Below, piece by piece: positions 18,388 to 26,985 of a stretch of 64,000 nucleotides of DNA. Within the stretch, counting starts at the first letter, position 1, and each line of letters opens with the position of its first letter. The notes under the pieces are model-generated. The model searched no databases. It had not been told where the DNA came from and worked only from the letters and a program-made list of their open reading frames with translations. Origin of the DNA: Komarekiella delphini-convector SJRDD-AB1. GTDB taxonomy: Bacteria; Cyanobacteriota; Cyanobacteriia; Cyanobacteriales; Nostocaceae. The stretch spans positions 25,098 to 89,097 of the forward strand of contig NZ_VJXY01000032.1 of assembly GCF_014831675.1 (NCBI RefSeq). Reading direction: 5' to 3'. Position numbers and translations under genes: made by a program.

Positions 18388-18465
18388 GTAATACTCAGTA
18401 ATCAAGGTTGAATGTAGCCAATAAATTGGCTATGCTGTATCAACAATAGTATCTATGTGTCAATT

Positions 18466-18735
18466 ATGAATATAGCCAAACTGATTTTGCTTGCCTGTCC
18501 TGTATTTCTCGCATCTATACTAATGGTAGCCAATCCGGCGATCGCATCCAGTCTGAAATCTGCACCTGCTACACAGATTATTACAGTAGCATCTACGCAG
18601 CAAATTACTGAATTTGCAACACCATTAGCTCAAGCATCCAATCCAATCATTGAGCAACTTGGATGCAACTGCGGTAATTGCACTCAAGCTAAATTTCAGC
18701 GGTTACAAGGCAAGCTACCATCTGCCAGTTTTTGA
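18466..18735 (+). CDS. Small exported Cys-rich protein (CNCGNC motif)
   Basis: 89 residues from ATG 18466 (a GTG at 18457 would add three). The N-terminus is a signal peptide (hydrophobic core about residues 5-25, likely cleavage after NPAIAS). Near the C-terminus is GCNCGNCTQAKFQRLQGKLP, where CxCxxC could bind a metal or form disulfides. The middle is Thr/Ala/Gln-rich and looks unstructured. A hairpin terminator follows. It lies between Zur-linked genes, so periplasmic zinc binding is possible. I do not know a named family. Confidence 0.65.
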   Translation: MNIAKLILLACPVFLASILMVANPAIASSLKSAPATQIITVASTQQITEFATPLAQASNPIIEQLGCNCGNCTQAKFQRLQGKLPSASF

Positions 18736-18760
18736 TAAATTTACAAGTTATAAATACTAT

Positions 18761-18785
18761 AAAGGCACAACAATGTTGTGCCTTT
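18761..18785 (+). terminator. Hairpin terminator after the Cys-rich protein gene
   Basis: AAAGGCACAACA / TGTTGTGCCTTT forms an almost loopless 12-bp perfect stem, followed by ATCAATTT. The 3' T tract is short, so termination efficiency is uncertain, but the position (25 bp after the stop) is right. Confidence 0.75.
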
Positions 18786-18878
18786 ATCAATTTAAAATCT
18801 CACCGACGCTTCAAATATTTTAATTGTCGTAAAGTGTTTGCACTCAGAATTTTATGTCAGCCCTAATTAAAAAGAATA

Positions 18879-18987
18879 ACTCATACCATTTCAAGAAATT
18901 TTTATTTTTGATACATAATCACTTTTCTTACTCCCCCTGCCTCCTCTGCTTGCCATCTGTATCAATCTTAAGGTGAAACGGTATCAG
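18879..18987. repeat. MITE-like element with ATACC[AG]TTTCA ends, copy 1
   Basis: The left end ACTCATACCATTTCA and right end TGAAACGGTATCAG are imperfect inverted repeats of each other. The core contains a CTCCCCCTGCC segment, then TGTATCAATCTTAAGGT. A shorter copy in the same orientation lies at 61466-61550 with the same ends and the same TGTATCAA[CT]CTTAA[AG]GT block. The internal region between TTTCA and CTCCCCC varies in length between the copies. Confidence 0.75.
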
Positions 18988-19440
18988 TCTCTTGTACCAG
19001 CGATCGCTTTCAAGCACACGCTTCGCGCCACAAATACCCACTGCTGTTCTCCGATAATTTGCTAATTGGTAGTTTTCTTAACTTCCATATGCCCACACGT
19101 GCTAAACCTACCGCTACAATTGCCTTAGATTCACGATTCGGCTAGCAAAATCACCTCATATGAACAATACATACTATCATCCCCACATTCCACACTTTAA
19201 TCGCATAATCACAGTCAATTTGCAATATTTACCAGAATCACCACAATAGTGTAATTGCTGCTTCAGCAGGCGTTGAGAAAACCGCACTAAACTACTTACC
19301 AAAGGCACTAACCTCTGCATCACCCTCTTGCGACCTCTAGTTTTCTAGCCTGCAACGAGTAGCTAACATTTGGCGTAGCATAGACACCTTGTTAGTTGAC
19401 AGCCTAACCCTGAACCTCTAGTATCTCGTTAAGTAAATAT

Positions 19441-19455
19441 TAATAATGATTATCG
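19441..19455 (+). promoter_or_regulatory. Zur-box-like operator upstream of znuA
   Basis: TAATAATGATTATCG differs from the Anabaena-type Zur consensus TGATAATNATTATCA at two positions (second and last) and keeps the AATNATTATC core. It lies 24 bp before the znuA start codon, and it closely resembles the box at 16223-16237 in this window. Confidence 0.78.
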
Positions 19456-19479
19456 TTTTTATACAATCAGCAGGAGTGG

Positions 19480-20472
19480 ATGATGTCCAACAATCCATTA
19501 AGTAATTCCTTACGAGCTGCTCTTGTCGCCTTGACGATTGGATTTTTTGGGTGCGGAAATCAAGCTGCAAGCACCTCATTCACTCAAACCTCCACTAGCA
19601 CAAACGATAATCTTCCCCAAGTAGTAGCAACGACAACTGTACTGTGTGACTTAACTAAACAAGTTGCTGGGGATACCATTAATCTCACCTGCTTGATTTC
19701 TCCTGGTGCAGACCCCCACCTTTATCAACCAAAATCGGAAGATCGCAAAGCTATTGAGCAAGCAAGTCTTATTCTCTATAATGGCTACAATTTTGAACCA
19801 GGTTTAATCAAAATAATTAAAGCATCTAAAAACCCTGCGCCGAAAATAGCCGTTGGTCAAGCTGCTGTGCCTAAGCCACAACGACTCCAGAAAGGTAGCA
19901 AGAAAGTTACTGATCCTCATCTTTGGCATAATACCAAGAATACTATCAGAATGGTAGAAGTAATTAACCGCAACCTGGGAAAATTAGAACCTAATGAAGC
20001 AAAAAATTATATTAGTAATGCCAGAAAAATCACTAATGAAATAACCCAAATGGATAGCTGGATTAAGTCAACAATTGCCAGTATTCCGCCTAAACAACGT
20101 AAATTAGTCACAACTCATGATGCAATGGGTTATTATGCCAAAGCGTATGGTCTTTCTTTAGCAGGGGCATTGGAAGGTATTAGCACTGCGGAAAAACCAA
20201 CAGATGCACGAGTGAAAAATTTAGTTACAGGCATTAAACAAGCTAGAGTGCCAACAATTTTTGCAGAGACAACAACTAACCCCAAGTTGATTGAGTCTGT
20301 GGCCAGAGAGGCAAAAGTAAAAGTTTCTAACAGAAAATTGTATACTGATGCACTTGGTGAACCGGGAAGCGACGGAGAAACTTATCAAAAAATGATGATT
20401 GCTAATACACGCACAATTGTAGAAGGGCTAGGAGGGACGTACTTGATGTTTGAAGCCAAAGCTACTAAGTAG
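19480..20472 (+). CDS. znuA: Zinc/manganese ABC transporter substrate-binding protein (ZnuA-like)
   Basis: Periplasmic metal-capturing lipoprotein of a cluster A-I uptake system. 330 residues with an N-terminal hydrophobic segment ending in GFFGCG, a probable lipoprotein Cys. Metal ligands are visible as ADPHLYQP, DPHLWHN, TTHDAMGYYAKAYGL and a late acidic residue in the FAETTTNPK region. The His-rich loop typical of many ZnuA proteins is absent; that stretch (KPQRLQKGSKKVTDPH) is basic instead. The Zur-like box favours zinc over manganese. No permease or ATPase gene follows, so it must work with components encoded elsewhere. Confidence 0.9.
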   Translation: MMSNNPLSNSLRAALVALTIGFFGCGNQAASTSFTQTSTSTNDNLPQVVATTTVLCDLTKQVAGDTINLTCLISPGADPHLYQPKSEDRKAIEQASLILYNGYNFEPGLIKIIKASKNPAPKIAVGQAAVPKPQRLQKGSKKVTDPHLWHNTKNTIRMVEVINRNLGKLEPNEAKNYISNARKITNEITQMDSWIKSTIASIPPKQRKLVTTHDAMGYYAKAYGLSLAGALEGISTAEKPTDARVKNLVTGIKQARVPTIFAETTTNPKLIESVAREAKVKVSNRKLYTDALGEPGSDGETYQKMMIANTRTIVEGLGGTYLMFEAKATK

Positions 20473-20652
20473 CCTAAATAGGGGAGCTAGTGGGTTGCTC
20501 TGGTCAAGAGAGTTGTAGCAAATGACGTCAACATAATTCGTAATTTGTAGTTATAACCAGTCTTAGCTCTAAACCCACCACTAATTGAAGATTACTAAAT
20601 ATGCAGATTTAGTAGTGGCTTACCCATTTAATTACAAATTACGTAAAGCCTG

Positions 20653-20685
20653 CGGCCGCGCTACGCTCTAAGCGTAGCGCGGCCG
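20653..20685. repeat. GC-rich perfect palindrome, 15-bp stem and 3-base loop
   Basis: CGGCCGCGCTACGCT and its exact reverse complement AGCGTAGCGCGGCCG are separated by CTA. The CGCTACGC core recurs at 21180-21190 and near 34500, as in the dispersed palindromic repeats of Nostoc genomes. In such AT-rich surroundings it is conspicuous and would be a strong cruciform or RNA hairpin. No T tract follows. Confidence 0.8.
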
Positions 20686-20794
20686 TAATACTCGACTTGA
20701 TAATTGCAAGGATAATTTTCTTACTTGCTATTGTCGCACCTGATAAATTCCGCGCTGTCATTCCCACTTGCAAAGCAGCTAGTCTACCTATGAT

Positions 20795-21061
20795 GAATTC
20801 GGGCGTTGCTGAATTTGAATATGAAGTTTAAAAATCAACTCTTATTAACTCTTAGAAGATGTCTGAGGTTGCGCCGTACAATACTCGCCTCTCGCCAAGA
20901 GGGGACGGCGATAGACGGAGATAGATAAGTTGCATCTTCATAGAGAAATGATATTACTCTCTGTGGCTCTGTCTTGGAAAGTCTGAGCGCCGGCTTCCGG
21001 CGAACAGAACTTTCCGCTGCGTGATACAAATTCATATTTTTACTCAGCAACGCCTGAATTC
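20795..21061. mobile_element. MITE-like element with 31-bp terminal inverted repeats
   Basis: Left end 20795-20825 and right end 21031-21061 are inverted repeats that agree at about 26 of 31 positions. They begin GAATTC[GA]GGCGTTGCTGA and end AATATGAA. The GGCGTTGCTGA end is like that of insertion sequences widespread in cyanobacteria. The 205-bp interior has no transposase coding; the frame on the minus strand across it is a by-product. Probably a non-autonomous derivative of an IS. Confidence 0.8.
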
Positions 21062-21105
21062 GTAACCTAGCCAACGCAGATAAAGCGTAAGAGGTAAGGA
21101 GGACT

Positions 21106-21389
21106 CAAATTTTGGGTGTTGCATAATTGCGGGATGATTTATTGCACGCAGAGAAAAGTTTGTAGCTTGCTTTCCTACGGAACGCTACGCGAACCCGCAA
21201 GGTGTAGCGACTACCCTGCGGAAACGTTAAAGGCGAACCGTCGATGCTCTGTTTCACTCCGAAAGGCGCAAAGCGTTGGCTCCCCCACTGCCAATGGCAA
21301 ACGGTAGACGCACAGACGTAGAGAGAATAAAGAGTTTGATATTTCAATACATTAAATTTCATCCCCTGATTCGGCAACACCAAATTTTG
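21106..21389. mobile_element. Second MITE-like element with about 35-bp inverted ends
   Basis: Left end 21106-21140 (AAATTTTGGGTGTTGC, then GCGGGATGATTT) and right end 21354-21389 (its reverse complement with changes) are imperfect inverted repeats around a 213-bp interior. The interior is full of short palindromic fragments (GCTACGCGAA, CCCTGCGG) and has no transposase. The GGTGTTGC[CT]GAAT end differs from that of the neighbouring element, so a different transposase would be needed. Confidence 0.78.
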
Positions 21390-21630
21390 TATTCATCCTT
21401 TCATTTTTAGCCACTACTGCAACATGCATTAAAATGCCATATTTAAGAGTAAAATTATGACGAAAGTCATAATAAACTCTATCAGTCTATGATGAAAGTA
21501 TTAAATCAAATCTTAGACCTTTTTCAGATGTGGATAGTTAAGTTTAATTTGTATTATATTGATATTAAGCAAAAAATACACAGATTGCAAGATGCAATTA
21601 GATAACGGACGTGAGGTTAAGCAAAAAGCA

Positions 21631-21663
21631 TATGAGATTTATATGAGATTTATATGAGATTTA
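21631..21663. repeat. Tandem repeat, three copies of TATGAGATTTA
   Basis: Three exact head-to-tail copies of the 11-mer TATGAGATTTA, with no reading frame. Recent slippage is the simplest explanation. Confidence 0.85.
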
Positions 21664-22628
21664 TAGCTTTCATTTTCTTAAATAAATAACTAAACTAAAA
21701 AAAGTTATAACTAAACTAATGAAGCTGTATCCATAAAATGCTCATAATTGGTATCCAATAGTTTCAAGACTTTTAGGATAATTAATGTTTAAACCCTTGT
21801 TTAATTGCCGAGTGGCTCTAACAAAACTTATCATAAGATGTCTGAAAAGTAAAAAAACTCTATCCATATCTCTCAAGTCATTTTCTCATTTTTGGGAGAC
21901 GGAAACACAAGAAGTGAGAGGAATTTAAGTATTACTGAACACTTTTTGTACATCCTCTAAACCTTTTTTGTAGGCGATAATTTTAATGCTGACTCTACAT
22001 TTTTTTGCTCTGCTATTGACACGCACATAATATAATCTTGGTCAATCAATATTTAGATGTATATTGCTAAAATTAAAAGCAATTGAGTCGGCAATTAAGC
22101 TATGCTTATTGATATAAGAAGCAAAATTTATAAACTACGGTAAAAAATAAAACGATTAAGCGAAACTATATCTTTTCATAACTTCGGTTTAATCTTAAAG
22201 TCTTAAACTCTTACACTGTTTGGTTTTTATAAGTATAGTATCAAGATATTTTCTTGATAAATTCGGTATTTACTCTTATTAGGATAAAGAGGTGGTAGTA
22301 TCAAAAACTGGTGTAGAAGTTACCTAACCAAAAGGCAATGCAGATGTTGAAAATAAACTTTAAAATTTGTAACAACTCACCTACTAGCAGAGAGCGCAAG
22401 ACTTTAATAGATGATTCATTGATATATATGATGATTTGATAGAGATATGTTATTTGACATAACTCTTGAATAATGTATTATTTGAAAGTCTTTGAATAAA
22501 ATTTGTATGTTGCTTTTTGATAGATATAGATTTTTGTTAATATTTGCATAAAACTTGAATAAATAACAGATCTGTATAAAGAAAGAATAGTCAAATAACA
22601 TAAAAATCTTTATTCAGGAGGGATGCAT

Positions 22629-23291
22629 ATGTACAATACTATTCGAGTGCTAGTGGCTGATAGAGATTCGCTAATGGGAGTTGCTATTCGTGCTACTTTG
22701 ATTGCTGAAAAAGATTTGATCATAGTAGGTGAAGCAAACAATCCCGATAAAGTTCAAGAATTGGAGCGAAAGCTTCAGCCAGATCTGTTAATAATTGATC
22801 TAGATTCACCAAATTTTACACCACCTGAGCCAATACTCTATTTACATAAATCCTGTCCAAACTTAAAAATGCTCGCGCTGGCTAACTGTGGTGAATTTTA
22901 TCCCTCTATTTTAAGAGTAGGCGGTATAGTAGGTTGTGTTTTGAAATCTGAAAAGCCACAAACGTTGGTTAGTGCTATTCGTACAGTGGCAAAAGGTAAT
23001 ACATGGTACAGTCAGAGCCTTTTAGAGGAGCTTGTTGCACAAGAAGAGAATGAACTAAATCAAGATGGAAAAGCCGCTTTGACAGAGCGAGAGCAACAAG
23101 TTCTCAGCATGATTGCACAAGGTTGGGATAATATTCGCATTGCTTGTGAGCTAAACCTTGGACACCAGACAGTGCGGAATTACATCAGCCGCATCTATGC
23201 TAAATTAGCAGTCAGTTCACGAGCTGAAGCGGTTGTGTGGGCTATGGAACATAGCCAAAAGAGTTCCAGAAAAGTACTAGAACCGAGATAA
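22629..23291 (+). CDS. Orphan NarL/LuxR-type response regulator with atypical receiver
   Basis: 220 residues from ATG 22629. The AGGAGG at 22616-22621 is correctly spaced for this ATG and too close to the ATG at 22623. The N-terminal receiver keeps the phospho-Asp region (LLIIDLDSPN) and the Lys (GCVLKSEKP), but the acidic pocket reads VADRD and the usual Thr/Ser switch position lies in LALANCG. The C-terminal HTH reads LTEREQQVLSMIAQGWDNIRIACELNLGHQTVRNYISRIYAKL. No histidine kinase is adjacent. A second LuxR-type regulator and an ABC exporter follow on the same strand. Confidence 0.9.
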   Translation: MYNTIRVLVADRDSLMGVAIRATLIAEKDLIIVGEANNPDKVQELERKLQPDLLIIDLDSPNFTPPEPILYLHKSCPNLKMLALANCGEFYPSILRVGGIVGCVLKSEKPQTLVSAIRTVAKGNTWYSQSLLEELVAQEENELNQDGKAALTEREQQVLSMIAQGWDNIRIACELNLGHQTVRNYISRIYAKLAVSSRAEAVVWAMEHSQKSSRKVLEPR

Positions 23292-23696
23292 CCATAGCAT
23301 TGTAGAGTGTAATGCAAAAATCTGAAAAGCATTGTTGCAATCACTGAACTCTGTTTTGAAAAAGATAGTTACCCTATTAGAGTTGCAGTGGATGCTGTTG
23401 GCGAAGTCAAAAAACATCTTTAAACCTATTTAAGCCTTCTGCTTTCCAGGTGTTTGCCATAACAAATAGCTGTTGCCAGGTAGTTTAGGACATCAGCTGC
23501 TCATAAAACTCTGATATCAAGCGAAAAATCAGAGTAGTGGCTTACCCTGATGGTCTGTATCACTGCTGAGAGGCACAAGGCTTTGCGCCTCTGCTTGTGT
23601 CCCAAAGACATAAGGTAAGCGTTCTTTTAGAATGTTTGGATAGTAAGACCAAAAAGTTTTCTATTCTAATTCCTTGACTAAATTTAAAGTAGTACA
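23292..23696. other. Intergenic region between the two LuxR-type regulators
   Basis: 405 bp with no gene seen. A stem-loop at about 23567-23593 (AGAGGCAC/GCGCCTCT) lies roughly midway and could end the first transcript or form part of the leader of the second. The rest shows nothing I can name. Confidence 0.5.
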
Positions 23697-24335
23697 ATGA
23701 TTCGACTTCTGCTTGTAGACGACCAAACGCTGTTTCGGCAAGGATTAGCATCTTTACTGTCACTAGAAGAAGACTTAGAAGTTATTGGTCAAGCTAGTCA
23801 TGGCAAAGAAGCGATCGCTCTTACCGAACAACTCCAGCCCGATGTTATCCTCATGGATGTGCGGATGCCTATCTGCGATGGCGTGGTGGCAACGCGCGAA
23901 ATACATCAACGTTTTCCCTGGATTAGAATTCTGGTATTCACAACTTTTGATGAAGACGAGTATATTTGGCAGTCTTTGCAAGCAGGCGCACTCGGCTATC
24001 TCCTGAAAAGTACTCCCGCAGCACAGTTGGCGGCGGCCATTCGCACCCTACACCAAGGCTACTGTCAACTTGGTTCAACGATCGCACATAAAGTCTTTGC
24101 TCAACTCAACCCTCCACCTGCTGTCAAACAAAACTCTTATCAGCAGCTTTTGAGTGAGCGGGAATTAGAAGTGTTAACCCTAGTTACTCAAGGTAAAAAT
24201 AATCGAGAAATTGCCAGGGTGCTACATCTGAGCGAGGGAACGGTTAAGAACTATGTTAGTCAGATTCTAGCTCGATTGGGAGTACGCGATCGCACTCAGG
24301 CCGCTCTCTGGGCAAAGCAAAATATTTCCATTTAG
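23697..24335 (+). CDS. NarL/LuxR-type response regulator
   Basis: 212 residues. The receiver is canonical: LLVDDQTLFRQGL (acidic pair), DVILMDVRMPICDG (phospho-Asp), LVFTTFDEDEY (Thr switch) and YLLKSTPAAQ (Lys). The C-terminal HTH reads LSERELEVLTLVTQGKNNREIARVLHLSEGTVKNYVSQILARLGV. It is much closer to the family consensus than the regulator 400 bp upstream. No kinase is encoded nearby, so its partner is elsewhere. It is followed after about 200 bp by an ABC exporter gene on the same strand, a plausible target. Confidence 0.94.
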   Translation: MIRLLLVDDQTLFRQGLASLLSLEEDLEVIGQASHGKEAIALTEQLQPDVILMDVRMPICDGVVATREIHQRFPWIRILVFTTFDEDEYIWQSLQAGALGYLLKSTPAAQLAAAIRTLHQGYCQLGSTIAHKVFAQLNPPPAVKQNSYQQLLSERELEVLTLVTQGKNNREIARVLHLSEGTVKNYVSQILARLGVRDRTQAALWAKQNISI

Positions 24336-24543
24336 AAAGAGTGAAAAACCAAATATTGATATCAATAACTTCGCCAAAAAAAGAGGGTATTGTTAGTGTG
24401 GCAATCCTGAAATGAAAACATAGAAAGCCGTCTCTTAAAAGGCTTAACCTCCCTTTATCCAGATTTTTGGTAGTCAACTAAAGTTGCATAACCAACACTA
24501 CCTTCACGCTCTTGTCCTAAGATGCAAAATCCTGTGAACTATT

Positions 24544-26355
24544 ATGAAACTTCATACACGTCTTTTCTCACCTGACCTGGTATGGTTCTTGCAATTTTCT
24601 CTCACTTTTTTTCAAAAGTACTGGGGTCAATGGGTTTTGCTCATCTTAGCAGTGCTATTCCAACTGGCCTTTGAGGTGCTTGTTCCCTTTGCTTATCAGT
24701 TGATCTTTGATCGCGCCATTGTTAATCGTGATGCTAATTTCCTTATACTCTTACTAAGCGGACTGGGCGTCGCTTTCATCATCCAATCCTTAGCTGGTCT
24801 TAGTCAGGATTATCTCAGTGCTCGAATAGGAGCAGGTGTTTTGAAAGATATACGCCTCAAAATGTTCAATCATTTGCAGCACCTATCCTTGGGTTTTTAC
24901 ACTCGCGTTCAAGCGGGCGAACTCATGTCTCGGTTCTCCAGCGATTTAGCTGACATCGAGAGAGCGATTGTCATTGATATCCCGATGGGCACTTTCAACA
25001 TCCTTTTAATGGTTATTAGTACCCTGTTACTCTTCGTCGTCGAGTGGCGACTAGCTCTAGTCACTTTGGTCACGTTGTTCGTAGGCTTTATGGGGCCACA
25101 CCTATTTGGGTTACGGGTTGCTAAGACCAGTTATAGACGCAGGCAAGACGAAGCAAAAGTTTTAAATATACTTCAAGAGAATATCAGTGCTCAACCTGTG
25201 ATTAGGAACTTTGGATTGCAAAAGTTAGCGCTATTCCAATTTCGAGAGCAACTGATTGTCTTATTACACAGCAGCCTACGCAGTAACTTCTACAGTGTTC
25301 TACTAGGAAGGCTTTCAAACCTGAGCATTAACTTTCTTCAGTTATTAATCATTGGTTTTGGTGCTTTTTTAGCCATGCGTGGCTATCTGACAACAGGAGC
25401 GCTAGTCGGGTTTATCAGCCTTCTGTTGAACGTGAATATCGCAACTGATGGTTTGACTCAACAAGTGCCAGCCCTAATAAGGACTACAAGTGGGATGCTA
25501 CGCATCAAAGAACTGCTGGCTGAGCAACCTGAAGTGACGGATTTAGCTGATGCATTACCACTATCACAGTTGGCAAAAGATATTCGCTTTGAAAATGTAA
25601 CCTTTAACTATTACGGAACGCAGCCCATTCTGGACAAAATCAGTTTTACGATTCAAGTAGGTGAGTCTGTAGCTTTTGTCGGCCCTAGTGGCTCTGGCAA
25701 AAGTACAATCCTCAACCTACTCGTGCGGTTTTACGATCCTAACGAGGGTTCAGTCCTGTTTAATGGTTACGACCTGCGACAAGTCACTCAAGCATCGCTA
25801 CGCGCACAAATAGGCACTGTTTTCCAAGAAACTTTCCTTTTCAACACCACAATTCGTGAAAACATCTGCCTGGGTAAGCCCGATGCAACCGATGTGGAAA
25901 TCGAAGCAGCCGCAAAAGCAGCAGAAATCCATGACACGATCCGGCGTTTTCCTCAGGGATATGACACCGTAGTGGGTGAAAGAGGTGGGCAAATCTCAGG
26001 TGGTCAGCGGCAGCGAATTGCTATAGCGCGGGCAATCTTACGCAATCCAGCAATACTTATACTCGACGAGGCAACTTCGTCGCTAGATCCAGAGACGGAG
26101 TTAGCTATTAATACCACCCTAAGCAATTTAGCAATAGGTCGTACCGTCATCTCTGTAACTCATCGGCTTACTTCTGTTGTGAATTGCGATCGCATCTTCG
26201 TACTTGAAAGAGGAAAACTAATTGAACAGGGTACTCATAAAGAGTTACTTAAGCTTAGGAGTCTGTATTATCGACTTTGGTGTAAACAAAGGGGAGAATC
26301 TCAAGTTGGCGAAAACAGCCTGGAGCAGCCAAAATTGGGAGATTTCTCTCACTGA
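24544..26355 (+). CDS. ABC exporter, fused membrane and ATPase domains (MsbA/LmrA-like)
   Basis: 603-residue half-transporter that works as a homodimer to export a lipid, drug or natural product. Six transmembrane helices occupy about residues 25-320. The ATPase domain has GPSGSGKST (Walker A), ISGGQRQRIAIARAI (signature), LILDEATSSLD (Walker B) and an SVTHRL switch His. No C39 peptidase or extra N-terminal domain is present, so peptides with leaders are unlikely cargo. It is the gene nearest the 3' end of the biosynthetic cluster that begins at 26986 and is convergent with it; export of the cluster product is a reasonable guess, no more. Confidence 0.92.
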   Translation: MKLHTRLFSPDLVWFLQFSLTFFQKYWGQWVLLILAVLFQLAFEVLVPFAYQLIFDRAIVNRDANFLILLLSGLGVAFIIQSLAGLSQDYLSARIGAGVLKDIRLKMFNHLQHLSLGFYTRVQAGELMSRFSSDLADIERAIVIDIPMGTFNILLMVISTLLLFVVEWRLALVTLVTLFVGFMGPHLFGLRVAKTSYRRRQDEAKVLNILQENISAQPVIRNFGLQKLALFQFREQLIVLLHSSLRSNFYSVLLGRLSNLSINFLQLLIIGFGAFLAMRGYLTTGALVGFISLLLNVNIATDGLTQQVPALIRTTSGMLRIKELLAEQPEVTDLADALPLSQLAKDIRFENVTFNYYGTQPILDKISFTIQVGESVAFVGPSGSGKSTILNLLVRFYDPNEGSVLFNGYDLRQVTQASLRAQIGTVFQETFLFNTTIRENICLGKPDATDVEIEAAAKAAEIHDTIRRFPQGYDTVVGERGGQISGGQRQRIAIARAILRNPAILILDEATSSLDPETELAINTTLSNLAIGRTVISVTHRLTSVVNCDRIFVLERGKLIEQGTHKELLKLRSLYYRLWCKQRGESQVGENSLEQPKLGDFSH

Positions 26356-26645
26356 CTGTGTAAGTGAGAAACTTCCAAAGAATAAATTATCGAAAAAAAC
26401 TCAAAAAATGAAAATAATTTCTCTCTAAAACCGCATCAAAAATCTGCACTTATAGTGGCTTTCCTTCTGGTAATCTTTTAGGACTTTAGTATTTTTAATT
26501 ATAGTTATACATAGTTATACAAAATAAATATATTATTCATCAAACTCTTGCTCTATTATAATGTTTTACGAAACGCATGATACAATTTAATTGCTATAAA
26601 TTTTAATTAGACCTATTGCATAAGTCGAGATATATTAAATCGAAC

Positions 26646-26683
26646 CACAGATGAACACTGATATTTATTAGTGTTCATCTGTG
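26646..26683. repeat. Hairpin with 14-bp perfect stem
   Basis: CACAGATGAACACT (26646-26659) and AGTGTTCATCTGTG (26670-26683) are exact inverted repeats around a 10-base loop. The same CACAGATGAACAC word is a frequent dispersed repeat in cyanobacterial intergenic DNA. It abuts the MITE-like element at 26696. Confidence 0.75.
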
Positions 26684-26695
26684 TTAATCTGTGAT

Positions 26696-26799
26696 TATAC
26701 CAATTCAATTAATGATTGCAACAAATCCTTTGATAAAGACGTTGCAATGCAACGTCTCTACATGTTCTGTCTGTCACATTCTTTTTTTTAATTGGTATT
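26696..26799. repeat. MITE-like element, copy 2 (inverted relative to 6003-6107)
   Basis: Bounded by TATACCAATT and AATTGGTAT, with a central perfect 21-base palindrome, AGACGTTGCA-A-TGCAACGTCT, and a T-rich right part. It matches 6003-6107 in reverse orientation. This copy keeps the central palindrome intact and looks younger. Confidence 0.82.
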
Positions 26800-26884
26800 A
26801 TTTTTGGTTTAATTCGGATTTTTGCAAGAAGTCTATTGAACTGTGATTTATTTCAATAACTTTTTCAGCGAATCATTTAATACT

Positions 26885-26937
26885 CAAAAAAGCGGTAAGG
26901 AGACGCTGCGAATGGCAGGATATTCTTACCGCTTTTA
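26885..26937 (-). terminator. Intrinsic terminator of the 26-kb biosynthetic cluster
   Basis: Read on the minus strand, AAAAGCGGTAAG and CTTACCGCTTTT form a 12-bp stem around a roughly 27-base loop, followed by TTTTTTGAG. It lies 50 bp beyond the GT1 stop codon. On the plus strand the same stem is followed by TTTTAATAATT, so it could also stop the convergent ABC exporter transcript. Confidence 0.8.
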
Positions 26938-26985
26938 ATAATTATCATTATTATTGACTGGATATTTTCTTTTTTGGAAGTTCCA

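Larger units (their letters stand above)
18786..19479. other. Non-coding interval upstream of znuA
   Basis: Nearly 700 bp without a credible gene. It contains the MITE-like element at 18879-18987 and a HIP1 site near 19001. After 19380 it holds the znuA promoter region with the Zur-like box at 19441-19455. The middle part (19040-19380) has several short CAC-rich stretches but no fold or reading frame I can support. Confidence 0.55.
20473..22628. other. 2.1-kb repeat-rich, gene-free region
   Basis: No reading frame here looks like a real gene. The 5' half is built of repeats: CGTAATTTGTA (about 20538) is inverted near 20635, a 15-bp GC-rich palindrome lies at 20653-20685, and two MITE-like elements lie back to back at 20795-21061 and 21106-21389. 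The 3' half (21400-22600) is very AT-rich and has a three-copy 11-mer at 21631-21663. Its last part must carry the promoter of the LuxR-type gene at 22629. It looks like a hot spot for small-element insertion. Confidence 0.7.
26356..26985. other. Convergent intergenic region with hairpin, MITE and terminator
   Basis: 630 bp between the ABC exporter and the GT1 gene, which point towards each other. It contains a 14-bp-stem hairpin at 26646-26683, the second copy of the MITE-like element at 26696-26799 and the terminator at 26885-26937. The AT-rich part 26440-26640 shows nothing codable. Confidence 0.65.

Noticed and set aside
20835-21074. 79-residue open frame on the minus strand
   Set aside because: It runs across a MITE-like element and its inverted end, has a composition set by the repeat and shows no family features.
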